A stretch of DNA of 64,000 bases, from contig JAMOUW010000072.1 in NCBI GenBank assembly GCA_027067955.1, positions 1 to 64,000 of the forward strand, read 5' to 3'. Source of the DNA: Thermaceae bacterium. Lineage in GTDB: Bacteria; Deinococcota; Deinococci; Deinococcales; Marinithermaceae. The stretch's first letter is position 1; the number at the start of each line of letters is the position of its first letter. This document shows, piece by piece, positions 1 through 8,773 of the stretch. The notes beneath the pieces were generated by a model. That model saw only the letters and a list, made by a program, of their open reading frames with translations. It had not been told where the DNA came from and searched no databases. A program made the position numbers and the translations under genes.

Positions 1-540
1 GAAGAGGGTGAGACCCGGGAGCCTGCCCTGAACTTGATTCAGGGTCCATGCTGTACAGAAATCCGAAATTGCGTTGTCGTTGACATACCCGCCACAAGCT
101 ACAAGCCACCCACCACAAGCCGCTTTTATCCGTATCCCCGGGCGAGGCAACCGGAGGTTGCCGGGATCCGGGGTCCCTGCTGTACACAACGCCGAGATTG
201 AGCTGCCTTTATCGTACCTGCCACATGCCACAAGCCACCCACCACAAGCCGCTTTATCCGTATCCCCGGGCGAGGCGGCACCCTGCCGCCGGGATCCGGG
301 GTCCATGCTGTACAGAAAGCCGAGATTTCGTTGCCGTCAATAAAGTAATGAAATTGATAAAAAGCTGGTGCTGGAGTCGCAAACTCAACCGTGGAATAAT
401 GGCGCGGCATGGGCCCCGGATCTCGTTCGCTGGTAGCTCACTCGTCCGGGGACACGGCTTAGTTTCTGCATCCTGGCCGATGTTGTACCACCGGGCGAAC
501 CCGCGAAGCGGGTGAGGCCCGGGGTCCGTGCCGGGCGGTA
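1..540. repeat. Cluster of imperfect tandem repeats with GC-rich hairpins
   Basis: Two units of about 128 bp lie head to tail (42-170 and 171-298), and a third starts at 299 and decays after about 345. Each unit begins gggtccatgctgtacagaa (or a close variant) and ends in a hairpin: 136-173 (arms GGCAACC/GGTTGCC inside CCCCGG/CCGGGG) and 264-301 (GGCGGCA/TGCCGCC inside CCCCGG/CCGGGG). Related hairpins occur at 492-521 (ACCCGC/GCGGGT inside CGGGC/GCCCG) and, degenerate, at 414-451. The window appears to start inside the loop of another one. No reading frame here looks like a protein. Confidence 0.8.
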
Positions 541-1033
541 AGCCGGGATTAGGTTGCCGCCGATTGACCACCATGACATCAGTTTGAGTCAGTGCCAACG
601 TTGAAAGCGCCGTTCTTGCGGTTGACCGTGATGTAAACGGCAGGTTGCGTCTAATGTAACAATAGCTTCAGCATTGGGTTTACCGGCGCAGGTTTCGGAG
701 CTATCAAACGTTGAAGTACCGTGCCTCGGGGCGGTGCGCTACGAAAGGCGCTGGTGGATTGTTCGGGAACGAGCTGGAAGTCTTCGGTCAAACTCAGGCC
801 GATTTCGCGCCAGCCGGGCAGGCGTTCCGGCTTGGTCTGGTCTTCCAGGCTGGCGTAGACGGGGTAACCGGGGGTGTAGCGGCATCCGTCGGATACGGGC
901 AACCCCTGGGAGAGGGCACACCTGTTTCCCTATCTGCGAGCGCCAGGTTGGGTTGCGACGCAGACGGGGCGGTGGCGGATCATCCCGGCCGTGGCCTGGG
1001 GGCCCGTGTCCGTGGTCGCGCGCCATGGAAAAA
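541..1033. other. Unassigned stretch, no convincing gene
   Basis: About 490 bases follow the repeats. Short open frames exist on both strands (for example 651-902 and 739-1026 minus, 711-1076 plus), but they overlap one another, have skewed composition and no recognisable family. The minus frame at 651-902 (start TTG) reads most protein-like and could be a decayed gene remnant, but an in-frame stop lies just upstream and I cannot name it. Confidence 0.4.
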
Positions 1034-1081
1034 GCCCCTCAGGTCCTGGGTGCAGGGTATAGCAAAAAGGCGCTGAGGGGC
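1034..1081 (-). terminator. Probable rho-independent terminator
   Basis: GCCCCTCAG at 1034-1042 pairs with CTGAGGGGC at 1073-1081. Read on the minus strand, the hairpin is followed directly by a T-run (TTTTTCC). It lies 15 bp after the stop of the gene at 1096-1485. The loop is long, about 30 nt. Confidence 0.6.
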
Positions 1082-1095
1082 GTGAAAAACGGAGT

Positions 1096-1485
1096 TCAGG
1101 CCGCGTACAGGCCGGGGTCGGCGGGGTTGGCGTTGGCGAGCAGGCGTTCGCGTAGCTCCTGGGGATCGAGCTCGTCGAGTGCAGAGTACAGGCCGGGTGG
1201 CAAGACGGCTTCCTTGAAGTCGTGGGTGCCGCCTTTCTTCAGTAGCGCCACCAGTTCTCCCAGGACCCGCGAGCCGACCTCGCCGTATGCGGGTCCAAAG
1301 GCTTCTTCTGTGAGCAGCAGATGTTTGCCGCCAATCAAGAAGACCCGGAAGCGCGCTTGTTCGCGCCGGCCTTGATCGTCGGTTATCAGGATCACCTTTA
1401 GCGATGGCAGGTGCAGTTTCTTGAGCCGGGGCTTCAGTGACTCGAACGTTTCGCGGGGCAGACCCTTCAATCCTATGTGCTCCAT
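1096..1485 (-). CDS. Uncharacterized 129-aa protein
   Basis: Predicted soluble protein of mixed charge, with no signal peptide or membrane segment. The N-terminal part is Lys/Arg/Leu rich (about residues 8-28), a strand-rich middle contains RFRVFLIGGKHLLLTEEAF, and the end is helical (ALDELDPQELRERL). I do not recognise a family. Base composition and codon use look genuine, and a hairpin with T-run follows the stop, which supports a real transcription unit. It is divergent from nothing obvious; a TAGACT box lies only 2 nt before the ATG, too close for a normal leaderless start, so the true start may be slightly inside. Confidence 0.6.
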   Translation of the reverse strand: MEHIGLKGLPRETFESLKPRLKKLHLPSLKVILITDDQGRREQARFRVFLIGGKHLLLTEEAFGPAYGEVGSRVLGELVALLKKGGTHDFKEAVLPPGLYSALDELDPQELRERLLANANPADPGLYAA

Positions 1486-1545
1486 GCAGTCTATTTTGCT
1501 CTTTGAGATGTCATTTGCGCCAGGGCCAGAGGACCTCGCTTATAA

Positions 1546-3162
1546 TCAGGAGCTTTTCAGGTGGGCCAGGGACAGGCTGGTGGTTGTGATAACCAAGGTA
1601 AGAGCCAGCACCGCCGTCAGCCAGAGCAGCCCCTCGCTTTCGTTCAGAAAACCGCCGTGTCCCGATATCGCCCAGTAGACCGGGCGGGTGTCGAGCACCG
1701 CTAGCGCGATTGCGTAAATGGTGCCCAGCAGCATATAGAGCATGCCTCCGAGGCTCATAGGGATTTCGCTGGCATTGGTAGCCTGCCGGTTAGGCCAGAT
1801 GGCTCCGAGCCCTACGCCCAGGGCTGCCAGCCCGACCACCGAGGCCAGGGCAGATATCAGGGATATGGTGCGCAGCTCGCTTACCAGACCTATTGCCGAC
1901 GGCGCGTACCAGCCGAGAGCGATCCCAAGCGGCAGCAGCAGTAGCAGCGCCAGCGCGTAACGGGAAAGCAGCAGGCCCAGGTGGCTGACCGGTCCGGTGT
2001 CAACGATCCAGTACCCGGGACCCTCGAACGAGTACAAGGGGTAGGCCAGGCGCACTCCCACCCCGGCTATAACCAGCCCCTGAAAAGCCAGGTGCATGAA
2101 ACCCAGGGCTTTGACAAAAACGGCCCCCTCCAGGGGAATGGCCGCCAGGCTTGTGATATAGAGAAGAATGAGCACGAATACGAGCATCAGCTGGGCAACC
2201 TGATTAGGATCGCGAACGAATAGCCGCAGATCGCGTATCCATAGAGCTCCTACGGGGCCCAGCCGTGCCAGCAGCCTTTCCCAGAGCGAGGGTGGCCGCG
2301 CCCGCCTTAGCACGCTGGCTCCCTCGAGCCCCCGAACCCATCCCGCCTGGTAGGCGAATCCTGCCGCCAGCGAGCTCACCAGCAACACTCCCACGGCAAG
2401 GGTTAGAAGAAGGGCCAGGGGCGCTGGCAGCCTCACGCCCGCAAGCGCAGCCTCTACCGCGCGCGCCGCCCACGCCGAGGGCAAAAAGGGAGCGCTGGGG
2501 TTTTGAAAGTGGCGGATGAATTCCACCAGGGCTGTTTCGCTGGCAAATTCCTGGCGAATGAGAGCCTCAGGGCGCAGGGCGCGCAGACCGTAAACCATGG
2601 CTCCTCCGAGCACAGCGCTGACGGCGCCAGCCCACTCGCGTGCCCGCCCTGCGGGGGCGAATCGCACAAGCGGTAGCGCCAGGGCCACGCCCAGCCCTAC
2701 CGGCAGGGCGTAGAGGCCTAGAGTGGTTGCGGTTGCGATCAGATAGTAGGCGGGGTGCGCTGCGTGGTAAGCGCCAAGGGCATAAAGCACCGGCAGCGTC
2801 AGCAGGGTGGGCACCAGCGCGGTGGTTGCGAAAGTTTCGAGAACCTTGAAGGCGAATATCCGGCTGGCGGGTATGGGCCAGGCCAGCAGGAGGGGCAGGT
2901 CGCGCGAGTCGTAGAGAACGGAAAGCGCACCCGGCAGGGCCGAAAGGAGGACTGCTGCCGAGAGGACCAGAAACAGCCCCTCGAGGCTGCGCACTTCTAC
3001 TGCGCGCGCAGCGAAGGGGTAGTTGGAAAGAAACTTCAGAAAGGCTAGAGTGCCCTGGTATCCAAGGATGGCTACCGTTGCGCTCAGCAGGGAGGCTACG
3101 AGCGCCGCCAGCGGTCGGGTGGCCAGACTATGGAGCAGGATTTTCAGGCGTAGGTTCAACAC
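1546..3162 (-). CDS. ABC-2-type transporter permease
   Basis: Integral membrane protein of 538 aa with roughly ten to twelve hydrophobic helices, consistent with a fused ABC-2-type permease that carries both transmembrane halves. It starts 35 bp inside the end of the ATPase gene at 3128-3883, so the two are translationally coupled and should form one transporter, probably an exporter. A cytoplasmic stretch of about residues 280-310 separates two clusters of helices. The substrate cannot be told from sequence. Similar ATPase-permease pairs are common in Thermaceae and often lack a known substrate. Confidence 0.8.
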   Translation of the reverse strand: MLNLRLKILLHSLATRPLAALVASLLSATVAILGYQGTLAFLKFLSNYPFAARAVEVRSLEGLFLVLSAAVLLSALPGALSVLYDSRDLPLLLAWPIPASRIFAFKVLETFATTALVPTLLTLPVLYALGAYHAAHPAYYLIATATTLGLYALPVGLGVALALPLVRFAPAGRAREWAGAVSAVLGGAMVYGLRALRPEALIRQEFASETALVEFIRHFQNPSAPFLPSAWAARAVEAALAGVRLPAPLALLLTLAVGVLLVSSLAAGFAYQAGWVRGLEGASVLRRARPPSLWERLLARLGPVGALWIRDLRLFVRDPNQVAQLMLVFVLILLYITSLAAIPLEGAVFVKALGFMHLAFQGLVIAGVGVRLAYPLYSFEGPGYWIVDTGPVSHLGLLLSRYALALLLLLPLGIALGWYAPSAIGLVSELRTISLISALASVVGLAALGVGLGAIWPNRQATNASEIPMSLGGMLYMLLGTIYAIALAVLDTRPVYWAISGHGGFLNESEGLLWLTAVLALTLVITTTSLSLAHLKSS

Positions 3163-3883
3163 CGGCGGCGTCCTCCGTCAGGCGAATGAATATTTCTTCC
3201 AGGCTGGCGTCACCATAGGCGGTGCGCAGTTCTTCCGGCGTTCCCAGCAGGCGCAGGCGCCCTTCGTGCAGCAAGGCCACCCTGTCGGCCACGGCTTCGG
3301 CCAGTTCCATCTGATGGGTCGAGAATAACACCGCCCGTTGGGGCTTCGAGTAGCCAGCCAGCAGCTCGCGCACCGTACGGGCGGCCAGCGGATCCAGTCC
3401 TACCATCGGTTCGTCTACGACGAGAACACGGGGCTCAGGCAGCAGCGCCGCGGCAAAGGTGAGTTTTTGGCGCATCCCGTGGGAATAGGTTTCTATCAGG
3501 GCGGAGGCGAAGCGCTCGAGTCGAAACTCTGCCAGCAGTTTTTCGATTCGTGCCTCGATGCGCGCTTCGGCCATCCGGTAAAGTCTGCCTACGAAGCGTA
3601 ACAGCTCCACGGCCGAAAGTTTGCCGTAGAGGTAGGGGCGGTCGGGGACGTACCCGAAAAGGCGTTTGGCCGCCACCGGCTCTCGCCATACATCCAGGCC
3701 GGTAAGAAACACCCTGCCGCTCGTAGGCCTGAGCTGCCCCGTAAGAGCGCGGATGGCCGTCGTTTTGCCGGCCCCGTTCGGACCCAGCAGCACCAGTGTT
3801 TCTCCCGCAGGAACATGCAGATCCAGGCCCTCCAGGGCGGCGAATCGCCCGTAGCGCTTGGTGAGGGCCTGGATCCGGATCAC
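3128..3883 (-). CDS. ABC transporter ATP-binding protein
   Basis: Nucleotide-binding subunit of 251 aa partnering the downstream permease. Walker A is GPNGAGKTT (about residues 34-42). The signature loop is divergent (YSHGMRQKL in place of LSGGQ-type), as often seen in ABC-2 exporters of the CcmA class. Walker B is VLVVDEPMVGLD and the switch His lies in FSTHQMELAE. The start codon is GTG. The gene begins 8 nt after the ctpA stop codon, so ctpA, ATPase and permease may be one operon. Confidence 0.88.
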   Translation of the reverse strand: MIRIQALTKRYGRFAALEGLDLHVPAGETLVLLGPNGAGKTTAIRALTGQLRPTSGRVFLTGLDVWREPVAAKRLFGYVPDRPYLYGKLSAVELLRFVGRLYRMAEARIEARIEKLLAEFRLERFASALIETYSHGMRQKLTFAAALLPEPRVLVVDEPMVGLDPLAARTVRELLAGYSKPQRAVLFSTHQMELAEAVADRVALLHEGRLRLLGTPEELRTAYGDASLEEIFIRLTEDAAGVEPTPENPAP

Positions 3884-3891
3884 GCCGTATA

Positions 3892-5214
3892 TCAGCGGGT
3901 GCCCAGAAGGTTGAGCGCCCTCTTGAGTATGGCGTCGTTCTTTACGTCGACCCAGGCTTCACCCTGTACATCTGAGAGTTCGCGCGGGGGCAGCTCTTCG
4001 CTAAAGCTGAATTTGCCCTCTTCGTCGGCGATGGCGGTGTAGGTCTTGCCTCCGGTGGTCAGGGTGACGGCGGCTCCTGGCTCGGCACCGAGACCCTCGA
4101 AGGCCAGCGGGGTGGGGAAGCGATTGTCGCGCACCTTGACGTCGGGAGTTATGCCCTGCTCGTGGATAGAGCGCTTCTTGGGCGTCAGCCACTCAAAGGT
4201 CACCAGGGTGAGTTCGCCGCCGTTGGCGAGCGTGAATACGTTTTGCCCCACTCCCTTGCCGAAGGTTTGCTCGCCCACCACTTGGGCGCGGCCTGTGTCC
4301 TGCATTGCGCCCGCGACGATCTCCGAGGCTGAGGCCGAGCTGCCGTTGACGAGTACGACCATCTTCCCGTTCCAGATGGTGCGGGGGCTGGCTTCGCAGT
4401 AGGCGCGGGTGGAGTGGCGATCACGCGTATAGACGATCACACCCCTCTTTATGAAAGCGTCGGCAACCTGACAGCCCTGATCGAGCAGGCCGCCGCCGTT
4501 ATCGCGCAGGTCCAGGATCAGGCGGGTGGCTCCCTGTCGTTTCAGATCGGCGACCGCCTGCCGCAGTTGCTCGATAACCTTTACGTTGAGGAAGGTTTCA
4601 ATTGCCAGATAGCCCACGTTGTTCGGAAGCATAGCCTTGCTTACCGATACGATCTCTATCTTGCGGCGAATGATGTCAAAACGAAGAACCGCGCTGGCTC
4701 CCTTGCGCTGGACCCCTATGGTGACCTTGGTATCTTTGGGGCCGCGTATCTTGGCCACGATGTCGAAAAGCGGCAGCTTGGTCACGTCTTCGCCGTCTAC
4801 CTCCACGATTACGTCACCGGTCTTGATGCCGGCGCTGAAGGCGGGTCCGCCGCGAAAGACGTTTACAATCTTGGCCCCGGTGCCGTCGGGTTTGGCGGGG
4901 GAAATTTGTACACCGATACCAAAGAACTCACCGCGGACGTCTTCATCGCGGATGTGAGCGTTGCGCGGAGGGTTGTAGCTGGTGAAGGGGTCGTCCAGGG
5001 CTCCCAGGATGCCGCTGATTCCGCCTTGAAGCAGCTCATCGGCGCGTTCTTTGTCAATTGGTTCGAGGTACTGTTCCTGAATGATGTCAAATGTTTCAAT
5101 CAAAGCCTTTCCGTGGGGGTTGCGCTCGAAGGCTGCGCTGCCGCCGAACTGCGCGAGGCCCACGGCCACGGTTAACAAGGCCAGTCCTGCCCAGAGAAGA
5201 CGGGGGTGCATCAT
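3892..5214 (-). CDS. ctpA: C-terminal processing peptidase, S41 family
   Basis: Periplasmic serine protease that recognises C-terminal residues through a PDZ domain. From the preferred start the protein has 440 aa: N-terminal signal or anchor helix (about residues 5-22), PDZ region with FFGIGVQISP and GDVIVEVDGEDV, then the S41 core with the nucleophile Ser in VNGSSASASEIVAGAM and the general-base Lys in EQTFGKGVGQ. The C-terminal tail carries a small beta-rich domain. I chose the ATG at 5214 because TAAAAT at 5222-5227 sits 7 nt upstream, the leaderless arrangement seen elsewhere here; in-frame starts exist up to 5238. Confidence 0.9.
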   Translation of the reverse strand: MMHPRLLWAGLALLTVAVGLAQFGGSAAFERNPHGKALIETFDIIQEQYLEPIDKERADELLQGGISGILGALDDPFTSYNPPRNAHIRDEDVRGEFFGIGVQISPAKPDGTGAKIVNVFRGGPAFSAGIKTGDVIVEVDGEDVTKLPLFDIVAKIRGPKDTKVTIGVQRKGASAVLRFDIIRRKIEIVSVSKAMLPNNVGYLAIETFLNVKVIEQLRQAVADLKRQGATRLILDLRDNGGGLLDQGCQVADAFIKRGVIVYTRDRHSTRAYCEASPRTIWNGKMVVLVNGSSASASEIVAGAMQDTGRAQVVGEQTFGKGVGQNVFTLANGGELTLVTFEWLTPKKRSIHEQGITPDVKVRDNRFPTPLAFEGLGAEPGAAVTLTTGGKTYTAIADEEGKFSFSEELPPRELSDVQGEAWVDVKNDAILKRALNLLGTR

Positions 5215-5221
5215 GAGGGGC

Positions 5222-5227
5222 ATTTTA
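5222..5227 (-). promoter_or_regulatory. -10 box of leaderless-type ctpA start
   Basis: TAAAAT on the minus strand, 7 nt before the ATG at 5214. No Shine-Dalgarno sequence is visible and no good -35 was found. Confidence 0.45.
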
Positions 5228-5303
5228 CCCTGTGGCACATGAGAAGGCGGTAGTTCGTTTTGCTCCGCCCCAGCTCATCGAGTTGCGGTATCGTGGTTTC
5301 AGG

Positions 5304-5987
5304 ATGATTCATTTCCATCGCGTCTCGGTCGAGTATCCGCGCACAAAAACGATGGCGCTTTACAACGTGAGCATGGAGGTCAAGAAGGGCGAGTTCGTTT
5401 TTCTCGTGGGGCATTCCGGGGCGGGCAAGAGCACGCTTCTCGGTCTGGCGCTGAAGCGGTTGGAACCCACCGCCGGAGCAGTTTACGTGGCCGGCCAGAA
5501 TCTGGCCAACTTGCACGGGAACCGGGTAGCGCTGCACCGGCGAAACATTGGTATGGTGTTTCAGGATCACCGTCTTCTTGCCGATCTTACCGTTGAGGAG
5601 AACCTGGCCTTCATTCTGCGGGTACTGGGGGTGGACCAGCGCGACTGGAAGAAGCGGATCGTGCGGGTGCTGCGCACTGTGGGCATCGTTCACAAGCGCC
5701 GGGCTTACCCGTATCAGCTGTCGGTGGGCGAGGCGCAGCGGGTGGCCATCGCCCGGGCCATAATCGGCCGCCCGCCCATAGTGCTCGCTGATGAACCTAC
5801 CGGTAACCTCGATCCCGAAAACGCGGTGCAGGTCCTGGAGATCTTCAAGGCAATCCACAACTCGGGCGCGACCGTTATAATCGCCACCCATTCGCGCGAG
5901 TTGGTTGAAGCCTACCCCCAGCGGGTCGTGGTGCTCCGTTCCGGTCAGCTCGTGCGGGACGAAAAAAGCGGCACCTATGCCCTTTAG
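5304..5987 (+). CDS. ftsE: Cell division ATP-binding protein FtsE
   Basis: ATPase of the FtsEX complex, which acts at the division septum and drives activation of cell-wall amidases through FtsX and EnvC. The 227-aa protein has Walker A GHSGAGKS (36-43), the FtsE-typical Q-loop FQDHRLL (about 87-92), signature LSVGEAQR (139-146; the usual second-position Gly is Val) and Walker B IVLADEPTGNLD (159-170). The ATG at 5304 was chosen because homology begins there; the frame is open back to 5232. FtsX is not next to it but lies on the opposite strand at 7842-8708, which is unusual. Confidence 0.9.
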   Translation: MIHFHRVSVEYPRTKTMALYNVSMEVKKGEFVFLVGHSGAGKSTLLGLALKRLEPTAGAVYVAGQNLANLHGNRVALHRRNIGMVFQDHRLLADLTVEENLAFILRVLGVDQRDWKKRIVRVLRTVGIVHKRRAYPYQLSVGEAQRVAIARAIIGRPPIVLADEPTGNLDPENAVQVLEIFKAIHNSGATVIIATHSRELVEAYPQRVVVLRSGQLVRDEKSGTYAL

Positions 5988-6040
5988 AGGGTGCTAGACT
6001 GGAAAAGAGAGGGTAAAAGTTCGGTCCGAAAGGAGGACGT

Positions 6041-6592
6041 ATGAACATATATAAGTTCGTGGGTCGTAACGTCGAAGTTACCGAAGCCCTCAAGAACTAC
6101 GTAGAGCGTAAAGCCGAAAGGCTTGACCGCTACTTTGATAACATCGTGGATGCCAAGGTAGTCCTTTCCATCGCCGGCAGCCCTCACGTTGAACGGCGCG
6201 CCAAGGCGGAGATCCAGTTGAACGTGCCAGGCGGAATCGTTCGTGTGGAGGAATCCGATCCCGATATGTACGCGGCGATCGACAGCGCAATCGAGGTGCT
6301 GGAAAAGCAGCTCAAGCGCTTCAAGGGGCGAATGGTGGGCAAGCGGCATAGCAACCTGGGACCGAGCGCGCCACCGCCCCAGCCGCCAGAAGAAGAGGCA
6401 GAGCCCTTCGAGCCGGAGATAGTGCGTGTCAAGCGCTTCGAGATGAAACCGATGACGCCGGAGGATGCCGCCCTGCAGATGGAAGCGTTGGGACATACCT
6501 TCTTTGTGTTCCGCAACGCCGATACGGAGCAGATCAACGTAATCTATCGCCGCCATGACGGTAACTACGGCCTAATCGAGCCCGGTTCGTAG
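6041..6592 (+). CDS. hpf: Ribosome hibernation promoting factor, long form
   Basis: Binds the 30S subunit and makes inactive 100S ribosome dimers in stationary phase or stress. The N-terminal S30AE domain (about residues 1-100, starting with IYKFVGRNVEVTEALKNYVE) is followed by a Pro/Glu-rich linker (about 108-125). The C-terminal dimerisation domain (VRVKRFEMKPMTPEDAALQM to the end) marks the long form, 183 aa. A strong ribosome site GGAGG precedes the ATG. TAGACT at 5995-6000 may be the -10 box. Confidence 0.93.
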   Translation: MNIYKFVGRNVEVTEALKNYVERKAERLDRYFDNIVDAKVVLSIAGSPHVERRAKAEIQLNVPGGIVRVEESDPDMYAAIDSAIEVLEKQLKRFKGRMVGKRHSNLGPSAPPPQPPEEEAEPFEPEIVRVKRFEMKPMTPEDAALQMEALGHTFFVFRNADTEQINVIYRRHDGNYGLIEPGS

Positions 6593-6618
6593 AAGGTTTC
6601 TGATTGCCGCCTTTTCAC

Positions 6619-6639
6619 GCCCGCGGAGCATCCGCGGGC
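6619..6639. terminator. Hairpin between convergent genes
   Basis: GCCCGCGG (6619-6626) pairs perfectly with CCGCGGGC (6632-6639) around AGCAT. It lies between the hpf stop and the envC stop and probably ends both transcripts. T-tracts on either side are weak. Confidence 0.5.
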
Positions 6640-6642
6640 GGC

Positions 6643-7845
6643 TCAATAGTATTTGGCTGGATCTACCGCCACCAGCTGGCCCCGCTGACTCAGGATCACG
6701 CTGAACCACATTTCATCGGGCGGAATGATGGCCGAACCGCCCAGGTAGCCGATAATCTGCCCCTGCTGCACGAGGTCGCCGGTACGAACCAGCGGTTCCT
6801 GCAGGTTCGTATAGCGGGTAAGGAGATTGTCGGCATGCAGGATCAATACGGTCCAGCCGTAGTTGGCGTAAAAGGCGGTAGCGAATACCTGCCCGTTGGC
6901 GGCCGCGCGCACCGGCGCGTAATTTTGATCGGCCTTGATGACCTGCCAGGTGTTGTCGGCCTGACCGAAAGGCGTTACTATGCGCCCTCCGGGTATCGGG
7001 AAGAGCAGCTGGCCGACGAGCTCGCGCGGAATATCGAAGGTTATGGTCGTTCTTCCCACGGCGTGCGCCTCGGCTTCGCGCTGGCGGCGTTCTGCCGCCA
7101 GGCGGCGTTTTTCGGCTTCCATTCTGGCCGCCAGCTCTTGCATCTGGCGCTCGAGTTCTTCAGCGGCCTTGTTCAGCTCGACAATGCGCACCTGTTCCAC
7201 CGCTTGTTTTTGCCTCAGCTCCTCAAGCACTGCCCGGTAGCGGCGGCGCTTGGCCTCAAGCGCGGCTATGCGAGCTTCGCGCTCGCTTTTCTTCCGCGTC
7301 AGTTGCTCTACTAGGCCAACAAGGCGCGCGCGCGCGGCATGCAGCTCGCGCACCAGGGCCGTTAGTATCTCCACCAGGCGCACGTCGCTGGCGCCGAGAT
7401 ACTGCACCCAGCCGGCACGCATCAAAAGCTCCGCCAGGGATTGGGAGCGAAGTAGAGGAAGATAACGACCCGCCCGCTCGCGATACAGCTTTTCGACCAG
7501 CCGTATCATTCTTCCCTTGAGGGTGCCCAGTTTTACCTCTATGCCGGCTATTTCGTTTTCGGCCTGAGCAATTTGGGATTGCAGCCCTTCTATGGAACGC
7601 TCGATCATGCGCTTTTCCCGCTCCAGGCGGGTTATGTCGCGGGCGACCGCTTCGAGCTCGCGCCGTTTGCGCTGCACTTCAATACCCAGCTGTTTCAGGC
7701 GCGCTTCGGCTTCCAGGGCGGCCTCAATGCGCTGCTGGCGGAGCATCTCGGCTTCCCTGAGGGCCTCATCCAGTTCCTGCAGCGAGGTTTGCCCCCATGC
7801 CAGGGGGGCGTTGAGAAGCAGTAACAAAACGAACAGATGTTTCAT
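6643..7845 (-). CDS. envC: EnvC-like amidase activator with degenerate LytM domain
   Basis: Exported protein of 400 aa: signal peptide (residues 1-18, cleavage after APLAWG), long coiled coil (about 20-265, Glu/Arg/Leu heptads) and a C-terminal LytM/M23 fold (about 285-400). The metal ligands of active M23 peptidases are missing: where HxxxD is expected it reads QVIKADQNYA, and where HxH is expected it reads DEMWFSVIL. That matches EnvC, which activates amidases but does not cut murein. The gene overlaps the ftsX stop by 4 bp, so FtsX and EnvC are co-translated. Confidence 0.85.
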   Translation of the reverse strand: MKHLFVLLLLLNAPLAWGQTSLQELDEALREAEMLRQQRIEAALEAEARLKQLGIEVQRKRRELEAVARDITRLEREKRMIERSIEGLQSQIAQAENEIAGIEVKLGTLKGRMIRLVEKLYRERAGRYLPLLRSQSLAELLMRAGWVQYLGASDVRLVEILTALVRELHAARARLVGLVEQLTRKKSEREARIAALEAKRRRYRAVLEELRQKQAVEQVRIVELNKAAEELERQMQELAARMEAEKRRLAAERRQREAEAHAVGRTTITFDIPRELVGQLLFPIPGGRIVTPFGQADNTWQVIKADQNYAPVRAAANGQVFATAFYANYGWTVLILHADNLLTRYTNLQEPLVRTGDLVQQGQIIGYLGGSAIIPPDEMWFSVILSQRGQLVAVDPAKYY

Positions 7846-8708
7846 GTTTCGGTATCCCGCAGGTAGGTTCGTACCGAGAGCCAGGCGCCGAAGAAGCCCA
7901 GGAAGACGGCGAGCGCTAGCAGACCCAAGGATGCGCGCAAGAGGTCGCTGGGCGACAGTACGGGCAGGAAGGGAAGCAGGTTTTGCAGCGTCGCCGCCAC
8001 GAAACGGTAGGCTATGTTTCCGAGCGCTAAAGCCACCAGTGCGGCCACGAGAGTGAGCAGCAGACCTTCGAGCAGGAAGGGGCGCTGCACGAAGCCGCGG
8101 GTGGCACCGACGAGCAACATGACCCGCAGCTCTTCACGGCGGTTTTCTATCGAAAGCCGTATCGTGCCCATAACACTGAAGAAGGTGTCGACGATCAACA
8201 GCAGCATGAGGATGTTTGCGCCCAGGCGCAGGCCTGCCAGGAAGCGTACGAGGCGCTCGGTTACTTCGCCGCCATAGTCCACGTTACCGGGGCCGATAGC
8301 GGGAAGGTCCCCCAGCTTGCGCGCAACCTTGCGGGTAAGGGTGGGATCGACGAGGCGAATCTTGAGGGTGTCCGGCAGCGGATTGTCGATCAGATCCGCC
8401 GCTTCCGCCAGGTAGGGGTATTCGAGCTGCAACAGGGCCAGGGCCTCATCCTTCCCTATGAGTTGCACCGACTCGACTTCCGGCCATGAGCGGACGTGGC
8501 TGGCTACGGCATGGGAATCTGCCCCGTCTTTCAGGTAGGCGACGATTTCGACCTCGCTTTCTAGCGAGCTCACTATGCGATCCAGGTTCCACAGCAACAG
8601 CCCCACCAGGAAGAGGAGCGAGAAAGATACCATGGCCGTGGTCAGGGTGGCGAGGGCGCTGGTTGGGTGTCGGCGGAAGGCGCGCAAAGCCTGGGTGAGG
8701 GCGTACAC
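7842..8708 (-). CDS. ftsX: Cell division protein FtsX
   Basis: Membrane subunit of the FtsEX complex, 288 aa. One N-terminal membrane helix (about 22-44) is followed by the extracytoplasmic loop that binds EnvC (about 45-160) and three C-terminal helices in the FtsX/MacB permease fold (ENRREELRVMLLVGAT is the conserved cytoplasmic segment). The start is GTG with TAAACT 6 nt upstream (8715-8720), again a leaderless-type start. It is the first gene of an ftsX-envC unit; ftsE is on the other strand. Confidence 0.9.
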   Translation of the reverse strand: MYALTQALRAFRRHPTSALATLTTAMVSFSLLFLVGLLLWNLDRIVSSLESEVEIVAYLKDGADSHAVASHVRSWPEVESVQLIGKDEALALLQLEYPYLAEAADLIDNPLPDTLKIRLVDPTLTRKVARKLGDLPAIGPGNVDYGGEVTERLVRFLAGLRLGANILMLLLIVDTFFSVMGTIRLSIENRREELRVMLLVGATRGFVQRPFLLEGLLLTLVAALVALALGNIAYRFVAATLQNLLPFLPVLSPSDLLRASLGLLALAVFLGFFGAWLSVRTYLRDTET

Positions 8709-8773
8709 AACGGTAGTTTACCTGTTTCTAGGTTAAGGGCGTGGGAATCCGCCGCTTGCGATAACGTAAGGAT

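Noticed and set aside
1-345. Repeat cluster as CRISPR array
   Set aside because: Units are about 128 bp, imperfect and directly adjacent with hairpins; no short identical repeats with unique 30-40 bp spacers.
711-1076. Plus-strand 121-aa open frame
   Set aside because: Composition is that of a GC-rich non-coding or shadow frame, it overlaps other frames and ends in the terminator hairpin.
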